From Hyperoodon ampullatus (Eukaryota > Chordata > Mammalia > Artiodactyla > Ziphiidae): a stretch of 64,000 nt of DNA. Every line of letters starts with the position of its first letter. Within the stretch, counting starts at the first letter, position 1. The stretch spans positions 38,782,338 to 38,846,337 of the forward strand of contig OX457061.1 of assembly GCA_949752795.1 (NCBI GenBank), in the 5' to 3' direction. Below, in pieces: positions 1 through 9,900 of the stretch. The notes beneath the pieces are model-generated. The model worked only from the letters and a program-made list of their open reading frames with translations. It did no database searches and was not told the origin of the DNA. The position numbers were made by a program, and so were the translations under genes.

Positions 1-3000
1 AGTATCTTTTCTGACCACAATGCTATGAGACTAGACATCAATTACAGGAAAAGATCTGTAAAAAATACAAACACATGGAGGTTAAACAATACACTACTCA
101 ATAACGAAGTGATCACTGAAGAAATCAAAGAGGAAATAAAAAAATACCTAGAAACAAATGACAATGGAGACACGATGACCCAAAACCTATGGGACGCAGC
201 AAAAGCAGTTCTAAGGGGGAAGTTTATAGCAATACAATCCTACCTTAAGAAACAGGAAACATCTCGAGTAAACAACCTGACCCTGCACCTAAAGCAATTA
301 GAGAAAGAAGAACAAAAAACACCCAAAATTAGCAGAAGGAAAGAAATCATAAAGATCAGATCAGAAATAAATGAAAAAGAAATGAAGGAAATGATAGCAA
401 AGATCAATAAAACTAAAACCTGGTTCTTTGAGAAGATAAACAAAATTGATAAACCATTAGCCAGACTCATCAAGAAAAAAAGGGAGAAGACTCAAATCAA
501 TAGAATTAGAAATGAAAAAGGAGAAGTAACAACTGACACTGCAGAAATACAAAAGATCATGAGAGATTACTACAAGCAACTCTATGCCAATAAAATGGAC
601 AACCTGGAAGAAATGGACAAATTCTTAGAAATGCACAACCTGCCAAGACTGAATCAGGAAGAAATAGAAAATATGAATAGACCAATCACAAGCACTGAAA
701 TTGAAACTGTGATTAAAAATCTTCCAACAAACAAAAGCCCAGGACCAGATGGCTTCACAGGCGAATTCTATCAAACATTTAGAGAAGAGCTAACACCCAT
801 CCTTCTCAAACTCTTCCAAACAATTTCAGAGGAAGGAACACTCCCAAACTCATTCTACGAGGCCACCATCACCTTGATACCAAAACCAGGCAAGGATGTC
901 ACAAAGAAAGAAAACTACAGGCCAATATCACTGATGAACATAGATGCAAAAATCCTCAACAAAATACTAGCAAACAGAATCCAACAGCACATTAAAAGGA
1001 TCATACACCATGATCAAGTGGGGTTTATTCCAGGAATGCAAGGATTCTTCAATATACGCAAATCAATCAATGTGATACACCATTTTAACAAATTGAAGGA
1101 GAAAAACCATATGATCATCTCAATAGATGCAGAGAAAGCTTTCGACAAAATTCAACACCCATTTATGATAAAAACCCTGCAGAAAGTAGGCATAGAGGGA
1201 ACTTTCCTCAACATAATAAAGGCCATATATGACAAACCCACAGCCAACATTGTCCTCAATGGTGAAAAACTGAAACCATTTCCACTAAGATCAGGAGCAA
1301 GACAAGGCTGCCCACTCTCACCACTCTTATTCAACATAGTTTTGGAAGTTTTAGCCACAGCAATCAGAGAAGAAAAGGAAATAAAAGGAATCCAAATTGG
1401 AAAAGAAGAAGTAAAGCTGTCACTGTTTGCAGATGACATGATACTATACATAGAGAATCCTAAAGATGCTACCAGAAAACTACTAGAGCTAATCAATGAA
1501 TTTTGTAAAGTAGCAGGATACAAAATTAATGCACAGAAATCTCTGGCATTCCTGTACACTAATGATGAAAAATCTGAAAATGAAATCAAGAAAACACTCC
1601 CATTTACCATTGCAACAAAAAGAATAAAATATCTAGGAATAAACCTACCTAAGGAGACAAAAGACCTGTATGCAGAAAATTATAAGACACTGATGAAAGA
1701 AATTAAAGATGATACAAATAGATGGAGAGATATACCATGCTCCTGGATTGGAAGAATCAATATTGTGAAAATGACTCTACTACCCAAAGCAATCTACAGA
1801 TTCAATGCAATCCCTATCAAACTACCACTGGTATTTTTCACAGAACTAGAACAAAAAATTTCAAAATTTGTTTGGAAAAACAAAAGACCCCGAATAGCCA
1901 AAGCAATCTTAAGAACAAAAAACAGAGCTGGAGGAATCAGGCTCCCTGACATCAGACTATACTACAAAGCCACAGTAATCAAGACAGTGTGGTACTGGCA
2001 CAAAAACAGAAAGATAGATCAATGGAACAGGATAGAAAGCCCAGAGATAAACCCACGCACATATGGTCAACTTATCTTTGATAAAGGAGGCAGGAATGTA
2101 CAGTGGAGAAAGGACAGCCTCTTCAATAAGTGGTGCTGGGAAAACTGGACAGGGACATGCAAAAGTATGAGATTAGATCATTCCCTAACACCATACACAA
2201 AAATAAGCTCAAAATGGATTAAAGACCTAAATGTAAGGCCAGAAACTATCAAACTCTTAGAGGAAAACATAGGCAGAACACTCTATGACATAAATCACAG
2301 CAAGATCCTTTTGGACCCACCTCCTAGAGAAATGGAAATAAAAACAAAGATAAACAAATGGGACCTAATGAAACTTCAAAGCTTTTGCACAGCAAAGGAA
2401 ACCATAAACAAGACCAAAAGACAACCCTCAGAATGGGAGAAAATCTTTGCCAATGAAGCAACTGACAAAGGATTAATCTCCAAAATTTATAAGCAGCTCA
2501 TGCAGCTCAATAGCAAAAAAACAAACAACCCAATCCAAAAATGGGCAGAAGACTTAAATAGGCATTTCTCCAAAGAAGATATACAGACGGCCAACAAACA
2601 CATGAAAGAATGCTCAACATCATTAATCATTAGAGAAATGCAAATCAGAACTACAATGAGATATCATCTCACACCAGTCAGAATGGCCATCATCAAGAAA
2701 TCTAGAAACAATAAATGCTGGAGAGGGTGTGGAGAAAAGGGAACACTCTTGCACTGCTGGTGGGAATGTGAATTGGTACAGCCACTATGGAGAACAGTAT
2801 GGAGGTTCCTTAAAAAACTACAAATAGAACTACCATATGACCCAGCAATCCCACTACTAGGCATATACCCTGAGAAAACCATAATTCAAAAAGAGACATG
2901 TACCAAAATGTTCATTGCAGCTCTATTCACAATAGCCCGGAGCTGGAAACAACCTAAGTGTCCATCATCGGATGAATGGATAAAGAAGATGTGGCACATA

Positions 3001-3309
3001 TATACAATGGAATATTACTCAGCCATAAAAAGGAATGAAACTGAGCTATTTGTAATGAGGTGGATAGACCTAGAGTCTGTCATACAGAGTGAAGTAAGTC
3101 AGAAAGAGAAAGACAAATACCGTATGCTAACACATATATATGGAAATAAAAAAAAATGTCATGAAGAACCTAGGGGTAAAATGGGAATAAAGACACAGAC
3201 CTACTTGAGAATGGACTTGAGGATATGGGGAGGGGGATGGGTAAGCTGTGACAAAGCGAAAGAGAGGCATGGACATATATACACTACCAAACGTAAGGTA
3301 GTTAGATAG
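1..3309 (+). CDS. L1 ORF2 protein, C-terminal part, stop codon lost
   Basis: Reverse transcriptase and C-terminal region of the L1 ORF2 protein, which in a complete element nicks target DNA and reverse-transcribes L1 RNA in a ribonucleoprotein particle. The frame is open from base 1; the last endonuclease residues (SDHNA, with the catalytic His) precede the Met at 25. The RT active-site box FADD is encoded at 1426-1437. The C-terminal cysteine motif ([18 protein letters not shown]) is near 2716-2770. Compared with the copy at 59399-63217 I count about 23 residue differences over roughly 1040, so about 98% identity. The sister copy stops after THIYGI. Here that stop is lost just before an A run, so the frame reads on for about 44 codons of former 3' UTR and ends at TAG 3307-3309. 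No internal stop or frameshift is seen. Confidence 0.93.
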   Translation, partial: SIFSDHNAMRLDINYRKRSVKNTNTWRLNNTLLNNEVITEEIKEEIKKYLETNDNGDTMTQNLWDAAKAVLRGKFIAIQSYLKKQETSRVNNLTLHLKQLEKEEQKTPKISRRKEIIKIRSEINEKEMKEMIAKINKTKTWFFEKINKIDKPLARLIKKKREKTQINRIRNEKGEVTTDTAEIQKIMRDYYKQLYANKMDNLEEMDKFLEMHNLPRLNQEEIENMNRPITSTEIETVIKNLPTNKSPGPDGFTGEFYQTFREELTPILLKLFQTISEEGTLPNSFYEATITLIPKPGKDVTKKENYRPISLMNIDAKILNKILANRIQQHIKRIIHHDQVGFIPGMQGFFNIRKSINVIHHFNKLKEKNHMIISIDAEKAFDKIQHPFMIKTLQKVGIEGTFLNIIKAIYDKPTANIVLNGEKLKPFPLRSGARQGCPLSPLLFNIVLEVLATAIREEKEIKGIQIGKEEVKLSLFADDMILYIENPKDATRKLLELINEFCKVAGYKINAQKSLAFLYTNDEKSENEIKKTLPFTIATKRIKYLGINLPKETKDLYAENYKTLMKEIKDDTNRWRDIPCSWIGRINIVKMTLLPKAIYRFNAIPIKLPLVFFTELEQKISKFVWKNKRPRIAKAILRTKNRAGGIRLPDIRLYYKATVIKTVWYWHKNRKIDQWNRIESPEINPRTYGQLIFDKGGRNVQWRKDSLFNKWCWENWTGTCKSMRLDHSLTPYTKISSKWIKDLNVRPETIKLLEENIGRTLYDINHSKILLDPPPREMEIKTKINKWDLMKLQSFCTAKETINKTKRQPSEWEKIFANEATDKGLISKIYKQLMQLNSKKTNNPIQKWAEDLNRHFSKEDIQTANKHMKECSTSLIIREMQIRTTMRYHLTPVRMAIIKKSRNNKCWRGCGEKGTLLHCWWECELVQPLWRTVWRFLKKLQIELPYDPAIPLLGIYPEKTIIQKETCTKMFIAALFTIARSWKQPKCPSSDEWIKKMWHIYTMEYYSAIKRNETELFVMRWIDLESVIQSEVSQKEKDKYRMLTHIYGNKKKCHEEPRGKMGIKTQTYLRMDLRIWGGGWVSCDKAKERHGHIYTTKRKVVR

Positions 3310-3478
3310 TGGGAAGCAGCCTCAGAGCACAGGGAGATCAGCTCTGTGCTTTGTGACCACCTGGAGGGGTGGGATGGGGAGGGTGGGAGGGAGGGAGATG
3401 CATGAGGGAAGGGATGTGGGAACAGATGTATATATATGACTGATTCACTTTGTTATAAAGCAGAAACTAATAAAAAAA
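1..3478 (+). mobile_element. Young L1 retrotransposon, 3' part (ORF2 + 3'UTR + A-rich tail)
   Basis: LINE-1 sequence running in from the left window edge. It holds the ORF2 coding region from the end of the endonuclease domain onward, then a G-rich 3' UTR (about 3310-3460, with a run of gggagg units) and a short A-rich end near 3470-3478. It is almost the same sequence as the L1 on the opposite strand at 59052-64000, so both are recent copies of one subfamily. The 5' end, ORF1 and any target-site duplication lie outside the window, so full length cannot be judged. Directly behind it is the 3' tail of a different, older L1. Confidence 0.95.
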
Positions 3479-3625
3479 TATCCTGTAATAAACCATAATG
3501 GAAAAGAATATGAAAAAATATATATACATATATATGTATATATATATATATGTATAACTGAATCACTTTGCTGTATACCAGAAACTAACACAACATTGTA
3601 AATCAACTATACTTCAATAAAAAAA
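3479..3625 (+). mobile_element. Older L1 3' end
   Basis: Contains the typical artiodactyl/cetacean L1 terminal segment: 'aactgaatcactttgctgta' followed by a block ending 'aatcaactatacttcaataa' and an A-rich tail, with a TA-rich simple stretch at 3515-3556. It is more diverged than the young L1 directly upstream, so the young copy probably inserted at or near this older end. Confidence 0.75.
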
Positions 3626-4564
3626 GAAATGGACAAAAACCAAATAATTATTTAATCATAACTCTAACAAATGCTTTAAAAAAAAAAAAGTGTGCAGTGT
3701 ACCAAATAACCAGAAGTTAGGAGGTCAGGAAAATTGAGTTGGAATATTTGATGGTCTGGAATATATGATGTACCAAGTAACATATTCCCAGGTTCAACCA
3801 GGAAGTTTTGGGGAGCTTTGACCAGCTATTGGTCACAGTGTGAAGACAGTGTGGTTAGAGTCAGTGGTTAGCATCTAAACCAAGGAAACCTGGGCATCTA
3901 CTGTCAGGTGAGGCTCACCCCTGGAATAATGTGAATGAAATAGAGCTGGCTGGGTGTTAGGTTGATGGGTTTCTGTGGACTGGCAAGCCTGCAGTGGCAT
4001 ATTTCCTCTGAGCTCTGCCCTGCTTGTTTCAGACAGTGGGAAACACCATTTCCGTAAGGCGCTGTGACTACCTTGCTCCCATTCATACTAGATCCACGCC
4101 AGATGGTGAAAGCTCTCTTAGCGCCACCCTATCTTGCACATTCCATGCATTCACCAGTCAGACAATATTCATGGAGGCCTACAGTGTGCCAGGCCTTGAG
4201 CCAGTCTGCGAAGATATTACAGTGCTGCAGAAGGCAAGGAGCTTACTGTCTGATTCAAAGCTTTCCAAACTTTCTTGGTTCACAGTAGTTTATTTCTTGG
4301 TGTCAGCAGTTTATTCACAGCACCCTTAGGCCAAAAGAAATTCCTATCAGTTTCTTTTATTTGGAAGTTAGATCCAAACAACTTAATAAGTATTTATGTC
4401 TGAACAACTTAGTAGCTATTTGAAGATACAACTATAAATTAAAAGAAAAAGTAATATTTTTATTTCATCCCAGAGTGTGCCTGCCTGTTGGACACTGCAT
4501 AACCTCTCCAATCTTGGAATCAGACTGGACATCCCCAACCTCATTCCCTAAACACAGTGATTTT
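3626..4564. other. Intergenic stretch, nothing coding recognised
   Basis: No exon with splice signals and no long conserved reading frame seen. A short piece near 4170-4205 ('gtgccaggccttgag') resembles the core of a mammalian-wide ancient repeat. The rest is unassigned. Confidence 0.4.
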
Positions 4565-4577
4565 TGTGCGGTTCTAG

Positions 4578-4938
4578 TTTTTTTTTTTTAATTTTTAAAA
4601 ATTTTTATTTATTTATTTATGGCTGCATTGGGTCTTCATTGCTGTGCAGGCTTTCTCTAGTTGTGGCGAGCGGGGGCTACTCTTCGTGTGGTGCTTGGGC
4701 TTCTCACTGTGGTGACTTCTCTTGTTGCAGAGCACGGGCTCTAGGCACACGGGCTTCAGTAGTTGTGGCACGTGGGCTTCAGGAATTGTGTCTCACGGGC
4801 TCTGGAGCACAGGCTCAGTAGTTGTGGTGCACAGGCTTAGTTGCTCCGCGGCATGTGGGATCTTCCCGGACCAGGGATCAAACCTGTGTCCCCTGCATTG
4901 GCAGGCAGATTCTTATTCACTGCACCACCAGTGAAGCC
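4578..4938 (-). mobile_element. CHR-type SINE, long form
   Basis: tRNA-Glu-derived cetacean SINE in reverse orientation. It has a T-rich head (its poly(A) tail), the repeated '(t)agttgtgg' middle, and the tRNA-related end 'accagggatcaaacctgtg' with the Pol III B box. It is flanked by imperfect 13-bp TSDs: tgtgcggttctag at 4565-4577 and tgtgcagttccag at 4939-4951. The two differences in the TSD point to an old insertion. Confidence 0.88.
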
Positions 4939-4951
4939 TGTGCAGTTCCAG

Positions 4952-5699
4952 CTTTTTATCACAACTGTTAGAAACCCAACTTGGTAAAGATATGACATTA
5001 TTCAAAGAAATATAGTGGAAAAGAAATGTAGTCTAATGTGAAATCATGTACTATCTCCACTCACAAGCAGGATGTCAGGAGGATAACCTCTGCTTCCCTC
5101 AAGTATTTAAAGTATCCTGCTGTGCCCCTGAGAGTGCATCTGTGGCACCCCAGCACTGGTGGAACATGACTTAGAAACAGTTCTATGATTAGAAATGTCC
5201 AAACCCACAGCAGAGTGTCTCAAACTGGGAGTACTTAAATGTGTGTTCAATAATGTATGTCTTCACACAACTGAAAGCCAGAGGATTCAGGATCAGTCTC
5301 TCCTGCACTTTGGGGCAGAGTGAAATTGGTCCCTTTTACCTCACTAGCACTCTGCCCTTGATAAGTGTGATCCTGAAGGGGTTCCACTAGACAAATACCA
5401 TAAACAGAGGATCATATTTTCTGAACCACAAATCCAGAAACAAGGGTGGGTGAACTTATAAAGACAAAGAACCTGAATGTTGTCTGGTTCTGCCCTGGAA
5501 GACTTGGACACATGGTCACCATCTATGAGAAACCCCAGTGCAAGACCAACCTCCAAGTCCAGGACCAGCTGACTCTCACAGAGTCTGCAGAAATTCCTAA
5601 ATTCCTCTATGCCTGCTTGCCTGCAGCCTGCCCCAGGAGAAATTAAGGTAGAACAGAGCCATTTAACTCCATCTTCCTCATCCCTCTCAATCCATCATT

Positions 5700-5702
<3 letters not shown>
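4952..5702. other. Intergenic stretch, nothing recognised
   Basis: Single-copy-looking sequence. A short open frame at 5446-5646 has no recognisable domain and no splice context. I see no gene here. Confidence 0.4.

Positions 5703-5752
<50 letters not shown>
5703..5752. repeat. (AC)n microsatellite
   Basis: Nineteen uninterrupted AC units from 5703 to 5740, then a short atat interruption and a few more AC units. Pure tracts of this length are commonly length-variable between individuals. Confidence 0.97.
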
Positions 5753-5753
<1 letters not shown>

Positions 5754-5859
5754 GAGTTATATCACTTGAGGGGCCTGGTAAACAGCTTTAGCAAAAAAAG
5801 TCTGAAGAAAGGACATGGACTCCTGAAACACCCTAGCACATTTACAAATAGATTTATTA

Positions 5860-6190
5860 TACCTGCTCTTAAAAAATATAACTGAGGGAATTTTCTCAAG
5901 TGATAGCAATGGTCCATATTTCTATAGGATTGTGGATAACGGGTGGATAATCAGGCAAAACTCGCCTAACTGTGGACAGACGCACAGATTCTGACAGAGT
6001 AAAATAGAATCTAGGTGGTGGATATAGGAGTGTTCCCTGTAAAATTCTTTCAACTTTTTGGGCATGTTTTAAAATTTTCATGATAAAATTTTGGCAAATT
6101 TTTAAATTTAAACATTTAATTAAAAAATAAAATTTAACTCCACTTAAGATTTGTACATTACAATGTATGTTAATGATACCTGCAAAAAAA
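5860..6190 (+). mobile_element. Ancient L1M 3' UTR remnant
   Basis: Diverged sequence with the layout of old L1M tails: a 'ggtggtggatatagg'-like segment, 'tttaaaattttcatgataaaatttt', then a 'taca ttacaatgtatgttaat'-like end and an A-rich tail at 6180-6205. Assignment is from the general pattern only. Confidence 0.4.
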
Positions 6191-6427
6191 CAAACCAAAA
6201 AAAAAGCACGAGAACTGAGGAGGGAGTGGGTTAAAAACAGACTAGAAGGAAAAACAAATCTTTCGGATCATAAATATGGATGTGCTTGGTAACTGGTTCT
6301 CTTGAACAGATAAGAACTCACTTCGACCCAGGCGGCTACGGAGAGCAGAGGTTGCTTTCTTCCTAATTAACTCCTTTCTCGGCTTGGATCTGTCTGTCTC
6401 TCTCTCTGTATCTCCCTACCATGAGTG

Positions 6428-6437
6428 GCTGAGTCAG
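6428..6437. promoter_or_regulatory. AP-1/NF-E2 (ARE-like) site
   Basis: GGCTGAGTCAG contains a perfect AP-1 core TGAGTCA at 6430-6436. Read on the other strand, TGACTCAGC matches the TGACnnnGC core of the antioxidant response element, but the base before TGAC is C rather than the preferred purine. It lies about 345 bp upstream of the ATG. Binding is inferred, not shown. Confidence 0.45.
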
Positions 6438-6640
6438 AAAACGCGACAGCGATTGCGTACCTTCCCGGAGCTTCGGAACCACCGGAGCTGCGTACAGAGA
6501 CTTGGCGGGGCCTAACCTGGAAGACAACATGTGCGCCCCGGCTTGCCCCCGCACCCCTCACTCTCCCCGGGCGCCACAGCGGGTCTGGACCTCAAGCAAC
6601 TCCGCGCCGTGCGCCCCGCCCCGCCGTGCGCCCCGCCCCT

Positions 6641-6690
6641 CCAGTACGGCCCGCCCCACCAGTACGGCCCGCCCCACCAGTGCGGCCGGC
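6641..6690 (+). repeat. 18-bp tandem repeat of GC boxes
   Basis: The unit ccagtacggcccgcccca occurs at 6641-6658 and again exactly at 6659-6676. A partial third copy, with one A-to-G change, starts at 6677. Each full unit carries a CCGCCCC Sp1-type GC box, so copy number would change the number of sites about 100-140 bp upstream of the start codon. Confidence 0.85.
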
Positions 6691-6779
6691 TCCTTACGCC
6701 CAGCTTGGGTAGCGACCCGGCCCACCAAAGATTCTGACCCCCACCCTCGCGAACCAAGGGCCCGCGGATGCAGGGCGCG

Positions 6780-6983
6780 ATGGCCGCCCCAATCGTGGCC
6801 CCGGTCACGCGGCAGATCAGCAGCCGCGCCGCCCCAGCCCCAGTCCCAGTCCCAAGCGGCCCCGAGAGCGGGCAGCCCCTGGCCGCCTCCGTGGCCGACC
6901 TGCCGGTGCTGGACGCCTCCGGGAGGCGGGTGCTGTTTGGCGCGCTGTTCCGGGAGCGCCGGGCTGTAGTGGTCTTCGTGCGG
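6780..6983 (+). CDS. PRXL2C: PRXL2C exon 1 (coding part)
   Basis: Encodes residues 1-68, ending ...AVVVFVR, followed by the donor gtgagc at 6984. Phase 0. It lies within the CpG island. The Pro/Ala/Val-rich segment near residues 15-25 is where it differs most from the human protein I recall. Confidence 0.93.
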
Positions 6984-9900
6984 GTGAGCGCGGGCTGCGG
7001 GACGATCCGGAGCAGGGACCTCACCCGCAGGCTGGGACGGAGGTTGCTTCCACGGCCTCCGCTGGGGGGTGGTTACATCGGGCCCCTGGACGGGTCCAGG
7101 GCCCGAGAGCAGAGCCCGCCGGGCCTGGCCCTTCCCGTGGTCATCCACTAGAAGCTTCCGGAATGCGAACTGCTTCTCTCGCTTCCTTGAACGGGAATGG
7201 AAAAGCAGCCCGTCAAGCCAAGGCATTTTCTCAGCGAGCGAAAAGGCCTAGCACAGACTGGGTGTGGCCTAATTTCAATGCATATTTGGGCGCCCCGACA
7301 CCTCTTTCTTCCCGTCTTGGGTGTTGTGTTAATTAGCATCACGCATAATGAAGTATTTGGTCCTTCTGACCCCGGGGGTGTTAGTTGCTAACTTGTCCTT
7401 TTTGCCCGTATTGGGATTTCAGCATTTCCTGTGTTACATCTGCAAGGAATATGTAGACGATCTGGCCAAAATCCCCAAGAGTTTCTTGCAAGTAAGTTTC
7501 CTGAGAGTGAGCAGCAGCGAGCCCTGCTTCAGGGTGGCCTTGTGAAAATCACCTGCCAATTATAAGGAGTGCAACGGGATGAGATGCGGAGTGCACCACC
7601 TCTCCAGCGCAGACACTCACAAACACAGATTCTCACCATCCCACACATCTCTCCAACACCTCCAAAAAGGGGAGGCACGCATTAGAAGTCTATTTCTGGC
7701 CTATTCATTATTGTCTGGTTATAAACATACTAACCATAATAATAATTTTGATGTTACCTAATAACCTACCTGTTCTCAAATGTTGATTGATATGACCAAA
7801 AACAGAAATGCTAAAAATATCTCCTTCCCTTTATTTTTGTAATAAAGATACTCCAAATAGTTGTTCGTTATAGGAAAATACTAATATATCTTAAAGGTGA
7901 AAATTTGTATTGTTAATGGAATGCATGTTCCACATTGGTCTGACAACCAGGTGTGTTTCTTCAGGCATATAGAGGTTTGTCCCCAGCTGAGCTTTTGAGT
8001 GAACGCATTGGGTAGATTTTGTAAAACTAAGATCTATTTTCAGCAGACCTTATCAATTGAGATATGAAAGAATAAAATTGTCTGATTAAATAACCCTACT
8101 TTAATAGTTTTTATTCTTGTTTAATGTTTGCCTTTGGGGGAAGTGTAGAAAACTACTGACTATATTTTGAAATTCTTACTTAGCAAAAGAATCATCTGAA
8201 TTAATTGAACATTTTAGCATACATCTCTTTGCTTTGACTCACACAATTTTGCTCTTTATACTATTCTTCTAGAAGCCTATAGGTGGCATTAGAATGGAAC
8301 AAAAGAGTTGGACTAGGGGAAGTTGTATGAAACATGTGATTTCCAATAATATGTACATATCTTTTTTCTCTCCTAAAGGAAGCAAATGTCACTCTTATAG
8401 TGATTGGACAGTCATCCTACCATCATATTGAGGTAAATATATAGCAAATTGGGACTCTAACAGGTTAAATCTCTTTCAGACATAAAAATTATATTATTTG
8501 AATCACTAAATGTAGGCTAAATTTGCTAAAATTAAGTCAGATTATCACTATTTTTCTCCCATTTCTTTTAATAAAAATTCCAACTATACTCTTTTTTCAG
8601 CCTTTCTGTAAACTGACTGGGTATTCTCATGAAATCTACGTTGATCCTGAGAGAGAAATTTATAAAAGATTGGGAATGAAAAGAGGTGAAGAAATTGCCT
8701 CCTCAGGTAAGACATAATATGTCTCAAGTAGAAAACACTAATGGTGTATTTCACATTTCACATATGCATATATAGGCATAGGGGAACAAATGGTAAATTC
8801 ATAAATCAGCCTGCTTTTTATGATTCTAGTAAGTGATCCAGATTCATGAGACTCTAAAAGATTCATTTCCTGGATGTAATGACATGGAAGGCTGTTGGCG
8901 AAGTACTAAATGAATGAAAAATGCAAGTTGCAGAGCAGTGTTTTTAGTATGATTCCATTTTTGTAAAAATAAAAACCATTTTCATAAAGATCTATACTAT
9001 ATATGTGTGAAATGAAAAATGTTTTAAAAGATATTGCAATGATTACCCCAAGGCATGGGAATGAGAAAAGTGGCTCTTGAATTTTTTACAATAAGTACAT
9101 TTTACTTTTATAATTACAAGAAAAATAATATTGCTTAAGTTAATATATTTTCATACCTCAACACCATGGCTTTGAACGCTCTATGTTCTTTAATAGATGA
9201 AATCTTAGTTTTCATTTAAAGCCCAACTCAAAGGGGCTCTTAATAGCTCTTCAAGCAGAAGTAATTGCTTCCTTCATTGTATTTTAATAGCACCTTGTAC
9301 TCGATTATATACTCTATATTTGCACTTAAGGTGGTGGGTAGTATAGTTAGTTGAAAAGTTTGATGTTTTATTCATCTTTATATGGTCCATATTCCCTGCC
9401 CTTACACAATTCTTTACAATTAAGAGTATAATAAGCTTTAGGTGAACTATTTACATATATTTTAGGTAGAAAGAACTTGGCTTCCGAAATACTAAATAAG
9501 AGAACTCAACTTGAACCCAAATCACTTATTCTCAACAAATGCTGAGAATGACACCCATGGCACCCACTGTGTTGGATGTTCCTGGGAGGACTATGATAAA
9601 AGACACAGCCCCTGCCAACCCAATGCTCATAATCTACTCTGGGAGACAGAAGCAAACAGTCAACTACATTACAGTTTAGGGCTCATAAAAGAGGAGAGCA
9701 TGTACTGGCAATACCTATAATGCAGAAATGCCTATAACACCAGAAATGCACAGGGAGAGAAGAATCTGGGGAGGCTTCTTAGAGGCGGTGTTGTCTAAGC
9801 TCATTCTTTAAGGAGTTAGCTGGGTCAAGTGAGGCTGGGAATGGTGCAGCTGATGGAAAGTAGCACATGCAAAAGCACACAGGTAGGGCTTCCCTGGTGG

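Larger units (their letters stand above)
6420..7150 (+). promoter_or_regulatory. PRXL2C: PRXL2C CpG-island promoter and 5' end
   Basis: GC content and CpG density rise sharply here against AT-rich flanks. The stretch covers the presumed transcription start, exon 1 and the start of intron 1. No TATA box is obvious. It contains GC boxes (CCGCCCC) repeated between 6600 and 6680 and an AP-1/NF-E2-like site at 6430. The layout is that of a broadly expressed housekeeping-type promoter. The transcription start itself cannot be placed from sequence. Confidence 0.8.

Noticed and set aside
1152..1610. 152-codon frame on the strand opposite L1 ORF2 (and its twin at 60939-61397)
   Set aside because: Antisense shadow of L1 reverse transcriptase, present equally in both L1 copies.
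6512..7226. Long - strand frames across PRXL2C exon 1
   Set aside because: GC-rich shadow frames of the CpG island; the + strand protein is clearly conserved instead.
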